From: Peribacillus simplex | GTDB lineage: Bacteria > Bacillota > Bacilli > Bacillales > DSM-1321 | DNA: 64,000 bases | Assembly: GCF_001542915.1 (NCBI RefSeq) | Contig: NZ_LNNH01000012.1 | Span: 300,757-364,756 of the forward strand | Direction of reading: 5' to 3' | Shown: piece after piece, positions 53,940 to 62,647 of the stretch | Numbering within the stretch: the first letter of the stretch is position 1 | Layout of the letters: each line of letters begins with the position of its first letter | Position numbers and translations under genes: made by a program | The notes under the pieces: model-generated | What the model was told of the DNA's origin: nothing | Database searches by the model: none | What the model saw: the letters and a program-made list of their open reading frames with translations, nothing else

Positions 53940-55448
53940 TCATTCCTCCATCATATTGAACATTTCACCTAGTACGCGAATCTCACCTAGTATGTCTTCT
54001 ATATGCTCAAGCCTTGTCATCGGATTCAGTAGGGTCATTTTTAAATAAACCTGGCCCTCGAAACGGGTTTTTGCTAAAAATGCGCGACCGCTATTCAATA
54101 ATTCCTGCTGGATCTGCTTATTTAACTGATCTGCCAACTGAGCACTTACTCCCTCTGGATCATAACGGAATACGACTGCATTCAATTCAGGATGGCTGTT
54201 CAAAACACGGAATCCGTCCTCTTTATCGATCATTGCCGCTGCGTCTCCTGCAAGATGACATGTATAGTCGATCATTTCAGCAAACGTATCAAGTCCAACA
54301 ACCTTTAATGACATCCAAAGTTTCAGCGCATCGAATCTCCTCGTTGTTTGGATCGATTTATTGACTAAGTGGACCATTCCTTCTTCTTCATCTTCCTCGG
54401 GATTCAAGTAATCGGCATGATGCTGGATATATTGAAAGTGGTCACGATCTGAAACAAGGAAAGCACCACAGCTTATTGGTTGATAGAATAGTTTATGAAA
54501 ATCGACTGTAATGGAATCCGCCGATTCCATTCCCTTTACCGATTCTCTGAAATTGCGACTCAACATCATTGCACCGCCATATGCGGCATCTATATGCAGC
54601 CAAATTCCGTTCGCCCTCGCAATTTCAGCCAAATCAGCCATTGGATCGATCGAACCGAAATCCGTTGTCCCACAAGTAGCAACGATGGCAAATGGAAGTA
54701 AATCCTGCTCCTTCAAGAGCTTCAGCTGTTGGTTCATTTCATCGATGGATAAACGGTGATTGGCATCCGTTTTAATCGTAATAACCGCCTGTTCACCAAG
54801 CCCCAGTTGTGCCGCCGATTTACGAACCGTAAAATGGGCGGCCTCCGAGCATAAAATCCTTAGTTTTTTCGAATCGGCCGGCAGTCCATGTTGTTGGACA
54901 TCGACATCCCAGACACGCTTACAATACGCATCCCTGGCCAGCAGCAGGCCCATATAATTGGATTGTGTACCGCCGCTGGTAAACACACCGTCCGCTTTTT
55001 CCGGTAATCCTGCCTGATTGCACAACCATTTGATTAGTCGCTCTTCAACAAAGGTTGCAGTCGAGCTTTGATCCCATGAATCCATCGATTGATTCAACGT
55101 ACTGATGATCATCTCGGCCGCCACGGCTGGTATTAACGTCGGGCAATGCAAATGCCCGATACAGGTCGGGCTGTGTACATTCATGCTGTCATTGATCACA
55201 AATTCAGCTAGCTCGGCCGCAACCGACTCAAGGGTCTCCCCTTTTATGGATGCAATGGACAGTTCATTTAACCTTGCTTCCAATTCATGCGGTTTTTTGC
55301 CGGAATAGGGGGAATCGTTCCCCTTTAAGAAGTCGGCTAACGTGTTTTCTATGATTTTGAGAGACCGTGTATAGTTATGGATCCCTTCCTCGTTATTCAG
55401 GAAAAATGGAGCATAGGCAAAGTCAGCTTTCTTTAAGGTTTCAATCAT
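53940..55448 (-). CDS. L-2,4-diaminobutyrate decarboxylase (RhbB-like)
   Basis: A 502-residue pyridoxal-phosphate enzyme that turns diaminobutyrate into 1,3-diaminopropane. Group II decarboxylase motifs: TSGGTQSNYMGLLLARDAY near 157-175, IHPTCIGHLHCP-like SPTCIGHLHCPTLIPA near 94-109, HIDAAYGGAMMLS near 279-291, and DSITVDFHKLFYQP near 306-319, where the Lys binds PLP. It lies 4 nt behind the aminotransferase gene. Confidence 0.92.
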   Translation of the reverse strand: MIETLKKADFAYAPFFLNNEEGIHNYTRSLKIIENTLADFLKGNDSPYSGKKPHELEARLNELSIASIKGETLESVAAELAEFVINDSMNVHSPTCIGHLHCPTLIPAVAAEMIISTLNQSMDSWDQSSTATFVEERLIKWLCNQAGLPEKADGVFTSGGTQSNYMGLLLARDAYCKRVWDVDVQQHGLPADSKKLRILCSEAAHFTVRKSAAQLGLGEQAVITIKTDANHRLSIDEMNQQLKLLKEQDLLPFAIVATCGTTDFGSIDPMADLAEIARANGIWLHIDAAYGGAMMLSRNFRESVKGMESADSITVDFHKLFYQPISCGAFLVSDRDHFQYIQHHADYLNPEEDEEEGMVHLVNKSIQTTRRFDALKLWMSLKVVGLDTFAEMIDYTCHLAGDAAAMIDKEDGFRVLNSHPELNAVVFRYDPEGVSAQLADQLNKQIQQELLNSGRAFLAKTRFEGQVYLKMTLLNPMTRLEHIEDILGEIRVLGEMFNMMEE

Positions 55449-55452
55449 TGCT

Positions 55453-56805
55453 TCAGCCCCTTGCTACTGCTGCACGAACAGCTTGTTCAAAAATTTCAGT
55501 AGCTTCGCGAAGCTGGGCTTCCGTTACGATTAATGGCGGCAGGAATCTCACTACGCTTCCATGTCTGCCTCCGACTTCCAGAATCAAACCTCTTTCGAAG
55601 CACTCCTGTTGTATCGCGCTTGCAAGCTCCGAATGGGCTGGGTAACTCCCATTTTGATTTTGCTCTTTTTGATGATCGACCATCTCAACGCCAACCATTA
55701 GGCCGCGACCTCTAACATCGCCAATCTGCGGTATATCCTTTTGCAAATCTTTGAGGATATCCTGTAACAGTTCACCCATTTTTGCTGCATGTTCAATAAG
55801 GTTGGTTTGTTTCATGTACTTTAAACTTGCAGTGCCTGCTGCCATTGCCAATTGGTTCCCGCGGAATGTGCCGATATGTGCACCTGGAGTCCAAACATCC
55901 AAATCTTTATGATAAATCACGACAGATAATGGCAGGCTGCCACCGATTGCTTTCGATAGGACAAGAACATCCGGAATGATTCCTGCATGTTCAAAGGCGA
56001 ACATTTTGCCTGTGCGACCTATGCCTGATTGAACTTCGTCAATGATCAGCGGGATGCCCTTCTCTTTTGTTATTCTTCTGATTTCCTTAAGCCAAGGGAT
56101 CGGCGCAGGTATGGAGCCGCCCTCTCCTTGCACGGCCTCTAAAATCATTCCCGCAGGAGCCAATAATCCGGATTCGGGATCATTCAGCAGGTTTTCGATA
56201 TATTGGCTGCTGATTTTATGACTATCCTCGCCCCCAATGCCAAAAGGACAGCGATATTGATAAGGATATGGCAGGAATTGTACATCTGGCATCAATCCTT
56301 GAACCTTTTCCTTCGGTTTTGTATTTCCGCTAATTGACATCGTTGCGTGCGTTGCCCCGTGATATGCACCTTGGAATGATAAAATGCCGCTGTTGCCTGT
56401 AGCGGTTTTAACTAATTTAAGTGCAGCTTCTATGGCATCCCCGCCAGTGGGGCCGCAAAATTGGATTTTTGCATTTTTTCGGAATTCTTCTGGCAGCCAT
56501 TCAAAAATTTCATCAACGAACTGCTCTTTTATCGGTGTAGTAAAGTCCAAAGTGTGCAAAGGACTTTTATTTTTAAGTACTTTTTCCATTTCTTCAAGGA
56601 CAGCCGGGTGATTGTGTCCAAGCGCTAATGTTCCGGCTCCGGCAAGAAAATCTATATATGTTTTCCCATCCATGTCTGTAAGGTAAATACCTTCCGCTTT
56701 TTCGATGGCCATGGGTAATCTTCTAGGATATGAACGAGCGTTTGACTCCCTTGTATTTTGCTGTTCCAGCAATTGATCATTTTTAGTGGGTGTGATAGTT
56801 GCCAT
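55453..56805 (-). CDS. Diaminobutyrate--2-oxoglutarate aminotransferase (RhbA-like)
   Basis: A 450-residue class III aminotransferase. It makes L-2,4-diaminobutyrate from aspartate semialdehyde and glutamate. PLP site: FCGPTGGDAIEAALKLVKTA near 115-134, then YHGATHATMSISG near 147 and LIIDEVQSGIGRTGKMFAFEH near 240-260, with catalytic Lys in LSKAIGGSLPLSVV near 273. It is the first gene of the six-gene operon and lies directly behind two Fur boxes. Confidence 0.93.
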   Translation of the reverse strand: MATITPTKNDQLLEQQNTRESNARSYPRRLPMAIEKAEGIYLTDMDGKTYIDFLAGAGTLALGHNHPAVLEEMEKVLKNKSPLHTLDFTTPIKEQFVDEIFEWLPEEFRKNAKIQFCGPTGGDAIEAALKLVKTATGNSGILSFQGAYHGATHATMSISGNTKPKEKVQGLMPDVQFLPYPYQYRCPFGIGGEDSHKISSQYIENLLNDPESGLLAPAGMILEAVQGEGGSIPAPIPWLKEIRRITKEKGIPLIIDEVQSGIGRTGKMFAFEHAGIIPDVLVLSKAIGGSLPLSVVIYHKDLDVWTPGAHIGTFRGNQLAMAAGTASLKYMKQTNLIEHAAKMGELLQDILKDLQKDIPQIGDVRGRGLMVGVEMVDHQKEQNQNGSYPAHSELASAIQQECFERGLILEVGGRHGSVVRFLPPLIVTEAQLREATEIFEQAVRAAVARG

Positions 56806-56829
56806 AATGAGCCTCCTAGTATATTAATT

Positions 56830-56848
56830 GATAATAATTATCATTTTC
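56830..56848. promoter_or_regulatory. Fur box 1
   Basis: GATAATAATTATCATTTTC matches the 19-bp Fur consensus (GATAATGATTATCATTATC) at 17 of 19 positions. It lies 25 nt before the aminotransferase start, so iron-loaded Fur would shut off the operon. Confidence 0.85.
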
Positions 56849-56871
56849 AATGACACAATCATCATTTTACT

Positions 56872-56890
56872 GACAATGATTATTATTCTC
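56872..56890. promoter_or_regulatory. Fur box 2
   Basis: GACAATGATTATTATTCTC matches the Fur consensus at 16 of 19 positions. It lies 24 nt upstream of the first box. Two boxes suggest strong, graded iron control. Confidence 0.75.
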
Positions 56891-56994
56891 AATAAGCTAA
56901 ATCTACCATTTTCCTTCTATAATATTCCAATAAAATTAAGAACAGGGTAATACTGGGACGATTTCTCCATGCGTTATTAAACATGAACAGGCTC

Positions 56995-57026
56995 TTAAGG
57001 TTTTATTAAGGTTGAGTTTATAAGCT
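56995..57026 (+). promoter_or_regulatory. TTAAGG-repeat site and promoter of the VTC/DUF4956/CotH operon
   Basis: TTAAGG (56995-57000), TTTTA, TTAAGG (57006-57011) gives two perfect half-sites 11 bp apart. Exactly 9 nt later is TAAGCT (57021-57026); TATAAG (57019-57024) is another reading of the -10 box. This is the same layout as in front of the adaptor/ABC operon and the small membrane gene near the two-component system. Confidence 0.65.
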
Positions 57027-57063
57027 GAACGCTGACAATCATCATGTAAAAGGAGGAACGGCA

Positions 57064-57747
57064 ATGAATGGTTTACAAGGAAGGCGGGAACTCAAACATG
57101 CAATCACCAAAGCGGATTGCCATTTATTAAGGAATGTCCTGCAAAACTTCATGAAGCTTGATCCCCACGGACTCGATGGGAAGTATTTAATTCGAAGTGT
57201 CTATTTCGATAACTTCGACAATAAAATCCTCCGGCAAAAAACGGAAGGGTTTTATCATAGGGATAAGTTCAGGGCCAGGCTTTATGATCATAATACCGAT
57301 TTCATCAATCTGGAAAAAAAGAGTAAGCGGAATAACCTTACCTATAAACAAAAGTGCAGGCTTTCTGCCGCTGAATACGAACGGATCCGTTCAGGAGATA
57401 TAAATTGGATGTCCGAGGATTCAAGGGATATCCTCAAGGACTTATACGTGCAAATGACGCTCTTCCAAATCAAGCCGACAACCGTCGTTGACTATGAAAG
57501 GGAGGTATTCATTTATGAGTACGGAAATGTCCGGGTCACCTTTGACAGTCATGTAAAAACGAGTTATCGCGATACGGACTTCCTGAATCCCGAATTAATC
57601 GTAGTCGATGCCCTCGATCCGGATGTCGTCATCCTGGAAATAAAGTATGACGAATTTCTTCCGGATATCATCAAACAATCGTTATCCATCATCGATACTA
57701 GAAAAACGGCTTTTTCAAAATATCAACTAAGCAGAAGATACGGCTGA
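57064..57747 (+). CDS. VTC domain protein (polyphosphate-polymerase-like)
   Basis: A 227-residue cytoplasmic protein of the VTC (tunnel-fold, CYTH/TTM-related) family. Conserved parts: RRELKHAITKADCHLLRNVL near 7-26, then RSVYFDNFDNKIL near 44-56 and FRARLYDHNTDFINLEKKSK near 75-94 with the typical alternating Arg/Lys/Glu tunnel residues. Yeast VTC4 makes polyphosphate from ATP in this fold; whether the bacterial short form does so is not proven. The ribosome binding site is AAAGGAGG. It is the first gene of a three-gene operon with DUF4956 and CotH, a combination seen in many bacilli. Confidence 0.87.
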   Translation: MNGLQGRRELKHAITKADCHLLRNVLQNFMKLDPHGLDGKYLIRSVYFDNFDNKILRQKTEGFYHRDKFRARLYDHNTDFINLEKKSKRNNLTYKQKCRLSAAEYERIRSGDINWMSEDSRDILKDLYVQMTLFQIKPTTVVDYEREVFIYEYGNVRVTFDSHVKTSYRDTDFLNPELIVVDALDPDVVILEIKYDEFLPDIIKQSLSIIDTRKTAFSKYQLSRRYG

Positions 57748-57785
57748 TGGCAGCAAACAAAAACATTCTATTGGAGGAATCACAA

Positions 57786-58481
57786 ATGGATACGACGACA
57801 ACGAGCACCACGTTTAATGATATTTTCAAATCAAGTTTTTTGGACAAGACCGAGAGCTTTTCGATCATTGACTCCCTGATTGGATTGCTGTTGGCATTTG
57901 CCATCGGATTGTTCATTTACGTCATTTATAAGAAGACTTTTTCCGGTGTGATGTACTCGCACAATTTCAATATATCCCTCATCATCATGACAATGGCCAC
58001 GGCCTTGATCATCATGGGCATATCAACGAATATCGTAATCTCCCTGGGGATGGTCGGCGCGCTCTCCATCGTACGATTCAGAACGCCCATCAAAGATCCC
58101 ATGGACCTGGTCTTCCTATTCTGGGCAGCGGCCTCTGGGATCTTATGCGGGGCGGGATTAATTCCGCTCGTTATTATCGGTGCCATTTTAATAGGGATCG
58201 TCATGCTCGTATTTGCCAATCGAATCACCGTTGAAAATCCCTTTTTATTAATCGTTAAATATTCAGATGCATCCATTGAAAAAACGTTGGAAGAAATGAT
58301 ATCCAGCAAGGTGAAAAAGCATTCCGTCAAATCGAAATCGATCATGGCCGATAATAACCTCGAAGTGACATATGAGATTCGATTAAAAGATAATAATGCA
58401 GAATTCATCAATCAAGTAAAGGACATGACCAGCGTCCATTCTGCCATCATGTTGAGTTATGATGGCAACTTCACAGCTTAA
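57786..58481 (+). CDS. DUF4956 membrane protein
   Basis: A 231-residue membrane protein. Three to four helices lie in the N-terminal half (from about 32), with the DUF4956 core ALIIMGISTNIVISLGMVGA near 77-96 and SIVRFRTPIKDPMDLVFLFW near 98-117. The C-terminal ~80 residues are a cytoplasmic domain. DUF4956 proteins are often encoded next to VTC and CotH genes; their task is unknown. I start at 57786, where ATG follows TTGGAGG, rather than 57747. Confidence 0.87.
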   Translation: MDTTTTSTTFNDIFKSSFLDKTESFSIIDSLIGLLLAFAIGLFIYVIYKKTFSGVMYSHNFNISLIIMTMATALIIMGISTNIVISLGMVGALSIVRFRTPIKDPMDLVFLFWAAASGILCGAGLIPLVIIGAILIGIVMLVFANRITVENPFLLIVKYSDASIEKTLEEMISSKVKKHSVKSKSIMADNNLEVTYEIRLKDNNAEFINQVKDMTSVHSAIMLSYDGNFTA

Positions 58482-58550
58482 GACAGATGGCGGACACAAG
58501 GAACCATGCCCACCCCTCTATAGTGGACGGCAGGAGGAAGGAGCCAAGGC

Positions 58551-60260
58551 ATGTTAAAAACAAGATATGTTGCAGCGGCAATTGGATCATTGATCATGAT
58601 TTTTATAGCAGCGATGTACCTCGTTCCCCTTCTTCAAGTGGAAAAAGCAACGAAAGGGAATACCTATGCAAAATCGGTATTTGACCAAAGTAAGGTGACG
58701 AAAGTTGATATCACACTGGCTGATGATGATTTGGATTCCATCCTGGATAACCCTTCTGAAAAAGAAATCGTTAACGCCGATGTGACGATAAATGGGGAGA
58801 CGGTTAAAAATGTGGGGTTTCGCACCAAGGGAAATCTTTCCTTGAATTCCGTTGTTCAAATGGACGATTCCGAACGTTACAGCTGGAAGATAGACTTTGA
58901 TTATTATCAGGACGATCAAGATTTACACGGGCTGAAAAAGTTGGCACTGAACAATAATTACAGTGATCCTACTTTTATGAGAGAATATCTTTCCTATGAA
59001 TTAATGGAAAAGATGGGCATAGCGACACCAGGGCACTCCTATATGTACGTGACCATCAACGGAAAGGAATGGGGCCTTTACTTAGGTGTGGAAGCTATAG
59101 AGGAAACCTTTCTAAATACCAACTTCGCTGATGCTACAGGCGATCTCTATTATCCTGATGGTACGGGAAGCGATTTAAAATGGATCAGCGAAGACATTGA
59201 TGACTACACAGGATTGAATTTGAAAACAAACGATCATTCGGACCAATCCGCCATGATCCACATGCTCGATGCCATCAATAATGGAGGCAATATCGAGGAA
59301 GTATTGGATGTCGATGAAATGCTGCGCTACTTCGCAGCCAACACTGCCCTTGTCAACCTTGATCACTATCAAGGAGATAAAAAGCACAATTATTACCTAT
59401 ATGAAGAGAACGGAGTCTTTTCGATATTGCCGTGGGACTATAATATGTCATTTGGCGGTTATTCCGGAGGCGGCGGGAGGCAGGCAGAAGGCACCGCTCG
59501 AAAAAATGAAGATGAAGCGACTGCTAAGAACGATAATGCTGAGCAGGATGACATGAAGCTTCCCGAGGAAGCACCGAATATGAACGGTGGCGGGATGATG
59601 GATATGAGCTCCAATTTCATGAATGAAAGTAACATCAACTTCAGCATCACCGAGCCCGTTTCAGGCACGGCCCTTGAAGATCGCCCTTTGTTGAATGCCC
59701 TGCTTTCTAACGACGAATACCGTGAAAAATATGATGATTATCTAAACGACATTGCCACAGATTTTTTCTCTGAAGAAAAAATGACAGCAATGACCTCTGA
59801 AATCTCAACGTTGATCACACCATATGTGAAAAGAGATCCAACCAAGTTTTATACAATGAATGAGTTTTTAGAAGCAACATCCGGTGAGGAAACCCTTGTT
59901 GACTTCGCCGTTCAACGTGCTGGATCGATCTTGGCGCAGCTATCCGGAGACCTGATTGTCGAAGGTGAGACGGAAAGCGGCACGGACGGCAGAGCGCCTA
60001 ATATGGGCGCTGACGCAAATGGAGGCCAGCAACCACCAAACATGGCCGGCGGCGGGGAAATGCCTGCCATGCACCCCCCTGACATCGATCGCGGCGGGAA
60101 TGGCTCACCCCCTGATATAACTGGGAAGATGGGCCAAAAGGAGCCAGGAAACAGCAGCTCCTCCAAAGATACGATCATTCTATCCCTCGTGCTCCTGATT
60201 TTATTATTGGGCGCAATCGCTTTCGCCCACTTCTTTAAACGAAGGGGCAAAACCGGATGA
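58551..60260 (+). CDS. CotH-family kinase-like protein, membrane-anchored at both ends
   Basis: A 569-residue extracellular protein. One helix at the N-terminus (AAIGSLIMIFIAAMYLVPLL) and one at the C-terminus (TIILSLVLLILLLGAIAFAHFF) hold it. The CotH fold, an atypical protein kinase that modifies spore-coat proteins in Bacillus subtilis, is seen as VGFRTKGNLSLNS near 85-97, then EWGLYLGVEAIEETFL near 163-178, and SILPWDYNMSFGGYSGG near 290-306 with the metal-binding Asp. After it comes a Gly/Pro/Met/Asn-rich stretch (near 475-530) with MGADANGGQQPPNM and GGGEMPAMHPPD. Its operon has the TTAAGG-repeat promoter. Confidence 0.87.
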   Translation: MLKTRYVAAAIGSLIMIFIAAMYLVPLLQVEKATKGNTYAKSVFDQSKVTKVDITLADDDLDSILDNPSEKEIVNADVTINGETVKNVGFRTKGNLSLNSVVQMDDSERYSWKIDFDYYQDDQDLHGLKKLALNNNYSDPTFMREYLSYELMEKMGIATPGHSYMYVTINGKEWGLYLGVEAIEETFLNTNFADATGDLYYPDGTGSDLKWISEDIDDYTGLNLKTNDHSDQSAMIHMLDAINNGGNIEEVLDVDEMLRYFAANTALVNLDHYQGDKKHNYYLYEENGVFSILPWDYNMSFGGYSGGGGRQAEGTARKNEDEATAKNDNAEQDDMKLPEEAPNMNGGGMMDMSSNFMNESNINFSITEPVSGTALEDRPLLNALLSNDEYREKYDDYLNDIATDFFSEEKMTAMTSEISTLITPYVKRDPTKFYTMNEFLEATSGEETLVDFAVQRAGSILAQLSGDLIVEGETESGTDGRAPNMGADANGGQQPPNMAGGGEMPAMHPPDIDRGGNGSPPDITGKMGQKEPGNSSSSKDTIILSLVLLILLLGAIAFAHFFKRRGKTG

Positions 60261-60284
60261 GGACCACCCCCTCCAACATGAACA

Positions 60285-60320
60285 AGGCATCCCGAAATAT
60301 TCGGGATGCCTCATTTTTAT
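60285..60320 (+). terminator. Terminator of the CotH operon
   Basis: AGGCATCCCGAA (60285-60296) pairs with TTCGGGATGCCT (60300-60311) around ATA, followed by CATTTTTATTG. Confidence 0.85.
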
Positions 60321-60485
60321 TGAAAATAGAATCTACTAAACTTGATACCAAAGTCGTCAAGGAGACGCCCTCTTTTTTCTATGAATTTCTTGATCTATTA
60401 CCAAGGAAAAAAACACTGCACAAACAGCATAAATCCCAAGATGCACAGCAGCTGACCCTTCTGATTCTCTTTTCGTTATCACGAC
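60312..60485. other. Gap before the interspersed repeat
   Basis: No gene supported. Open frames on both strands here lack ribosome binding sites. Confidence 0.4.
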
Positions 60486-60630
60486 ATGTGGAATGAAACG
60501 GAGGGGGCGACACTCCTGCGGCAACTGCGGTCTAGGGGAGACACCGTTGGCGTAAAGCCCGAGGAGGCTCCACGACCGCCCGCGGAAAGCGAGTGCCCGG
60601 AGTGCAATGCAACGTTCGACGTCCGGTTCC
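60486..60630. repeat. GC-rich Bacillaceae interspersed repeat
   Basis: A block far richer in GC than its flanks, with the typical pieces GGAATGAAACGGAGGG, CACTCCTGCGG, GCCCGAGGAGGCTCC, GACCGCCCGCGGAAAGCGAG and GCCCGGAGTGCAATGC. From memory this matches the element found in many copies between genes of Bacillaceae, often close to terminators. It can fold strongly. The open frames across it (60357-60635 minus, 60486-60704 plus) are not real genes. Confidence 0.75.
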
Positions 60631-60640
60631 TCCAAACGAT

Positions 60641-61039
60641 GGGAAATCAGGATTTCATTTTCACCTTATCCCAAAGTAGAGTGGAAAGGGAGTACCTGCA
60701 GTGAAACGAAACATTCGAATCCTCCATAACTATGAATAATTAGGATTCTTTCTTCGCCTTAAGACAGAGTTCAGGAACGTTCTATGTCCTCCCTCTTAAA
60801 CATCCGAAAATTATTTCTTTCCCCAGTTATTCCTCAACATTGAATTATTTTTTAGCTGCCAACTAATATAAAATACCCTTAATTGGTATAAAATAGTAAA
60901 ATAGAAAGACAAATCAACCTCCAGAGCATTTTCTACTTGTTTACCATTTGAATATAGAGGGTAAAGATTTCCATTATTAGTTTATCCGATCGTTCAGTAA
61001 CAAGTTTGCCAAAACGCGTCGGTGTCAGGGGGGAAATGG
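60641..61039. other. Upstream region of the alpha-amylase gene
   Basis: AT-rich, with several TATAAAAT-like runs (near 60886-60895). No clear cre site or gene is visible. Confidence 0.4.
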
Positions 61040-62521
61040 ATGAAAAGAAATCATACAATGATGCAATTTTTCGAGTGGCATCTTGAAGCAGATGGTTCTC
61101 ATTGGGACAGATTGAAATTAGCGGCCTCCAAATTGAAAGATACAGGTATTGACTGTGTTTGGCTCCCGCCTGTTACTAAAGGGCAGTCCATTGGTGACAA
61201 CGGTTATGGAATATACGACGGGTACGATCTAGGGGAATTTGACCAAAAAGGCACCATTCGTACCAAATACGGTACAAAAGAAGAATTGCATCAAGCCATA
61301 ACCACCTGTCATGACTACGGTCTGTGCGTATATATCGACTTAGTCATGAATCACAAAGCCGGAGCCGACGGAACCGAAAAATTTGAAGTCATCGAGGTCA
61401 ATCCAGACAACCGTATGGAAGACATCTCAGAGCCATTTGAAATTGAAGGCTGGACGACATTCGATTTCCCAGGCCGTAATAATCAATACTCTGATTTCAA
61501 GTGGAACCATACGCATTTCAATGGAACTGACTATGATGCTAAAAACGACAAAATGGGCGTCTATCGGATCACTGGGGAAAACAAACACTGGAACCAGCAC
61601 GTCATTGATGAATTCGGCAATTACGATTATCTAATGTTCGCGAACATCGATTACAGCCAGCCCGAAGTTCGCCAGGAAATGATTACTTGGGGAAAGTGGA
61701 TGGTTGATACATTGAAGTGTGATGGCTTCCGCTTGGACGCCGTGAAGCATATTGATTATGAATTCATTAATGATTTTTTACAGGAACTCCTTCCTTATAC
61801 GAAAGAACATTTTTTCATGGTCGGGGAGTTTTGGAAAGCCGATGTGAAATCCTGTCAAAACTACTTGGAGCAAACCAATCATGACCTCAATTTGTTCGAT
61901 GTTTCCCTGCATTATAAATTTCATGAGGCCTCAAATGCAGGAACCGACTTCGACCTCTCAACCATCTTTGATGATACCCTCGTCAAAACCAATCCGGAAC
62001 AGGCCGTCACTTTTGTCGACAACCATGACTCCCAGCCTCATGAATCGCTGGAATCGTGGGTAAAGGATTGGTTCAAACCGTCTGCATATGCTCTTATCCT
62101 GCTGAGGCAATGCGGTTACCCCTGTGTCTTTTACGGCGACTATTACGGCATTGGCGGTCCTTCGCCGGTACCCGGGAAAAAGGATATATTGGATCGCCTT
62201 TTATATGCCAGATATGAAAAAGCGTATGGGGAACAGAAGGACTATTTTGATGATCCAAATACGATAGGCTGGGTTCGATTAGGGGTTGAAGAGCTGGAAG
62301 GCTCGGGGTGTGCGATCGTTGTCTGTAACGCAGACCACAACAGTGAAAAAAGAATGTTCGTGGGTGAGCAACGTGCAGGCGAAATCTGGACTGATGTAAC
62401 CTATCACAGAGATGATCACATCACCATTGAAGAAGATGGCTACGCGACCTTTCCCGTACATGGAAAAAGCGTATCCGTATGGGCCCTGAATGAAAAACCG
62501 CTTGAAGCGGAAGAAAACTAA
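61040..62521 (+). CDS. Alpha-amylase, cytoplasmic (GH13, AmyS-like)
   Basis: A 493-residue enzyme that cuts alpha-1,4 bonds inside starch or glycogen-type glucans. Start: MKRNHTMMQFFEWHLEADG, typical of the GH13_5 liquefying group, but without any signal peptide, so it probably acts inside the cell on glycogen or imported dextrins. Catalytic regions: VYIDLVMNHKAGADG near 98-112, GFRLDAVKHIDYEF with nucleophile Asp near 230, FFMVGEFWKADV with acid Glu near 260 and TFVDNHDSQP with Asp near 328. I use ATG 61040 since GGGGGGAAA precedes it; a GTG at 61022 would add six residues. Confidence 0.92.
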   Translation: MKRNHTMMQFFEWHLEADGSHWDRLKLAASKLKDTGIDCVWLPPVTKGQSIGDNGYGIYDGYDLGEFDQKGTIRTKYGTKEELHQAITTCHDYGLCVYIDLVMNHKAGADGTEKFEVIEVNPDNRMEDISEPFEIEGWTTFDFPGRNNQYSDFKWNHTHFNGTDYDAKNDKMGVYRITGENKHWNQHVIDEFGNYDYLMFANIDYSQPEVRQEMITWGKWMVDTLKCDGFRLDAVKHIDYEFINDFLQELLPYTKEHFFMVGEFWKADVKSCQNYLEQTNHDLNLFDVSLHYKFHEASNAGTDFDLSTIFDDTLVKTNPEQAVTFVDNHDSQPHESLESWVKDWFKPSAYALILLRQCGYPCVFYGDYYGIGGPSPVPGKKDILDRLLYARYEKAYGEQKDYFDDPNTIGWVRLGVEELEGSGCAIVVCNADHNSEKRMFVGEQRAGEIWTDVTYHRDDHITIEEDGYATFPVHGKSVSVWALNEKPLEAEEN

Positions 62522-62528
62522 TATTCCA

Positions 62529-62574
62529 AAAGCGAAGAACAGCATGCCGTTTCCCGCATGCTGTTCTTCGCTTT
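62529..62574 (+). terminator. Terminator of the amylase gene
   Basis: A perfect 19-bp stem (62529-62547 with 62556-62574) with loop CGTTTCCC. The T tract is weak (GAAAATTC), so the hairpin might also act in mRNA stability. Confidence 0.65.
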
Positions 62575-62647
62575 GAAAATTCAAAAAAATTCTCATGGCC
62601 AGACAACCTTTCATGGTAAGATAAGGTAAAAAGGAGCTGATGGACAA

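Noticed and set aside
57926-58411. 161-codon minus-strand frame
   Set aside because: It is antisense to the well-supported DUF4956 gene.
60357-60704. Open frames across the GC-rich repeat (60357-60635 minus, 60486-60704 plus)
   Set aside because: They arise from the GC-rich repeat block, which lowers stop frequency; no ribosome binding sites or homology.
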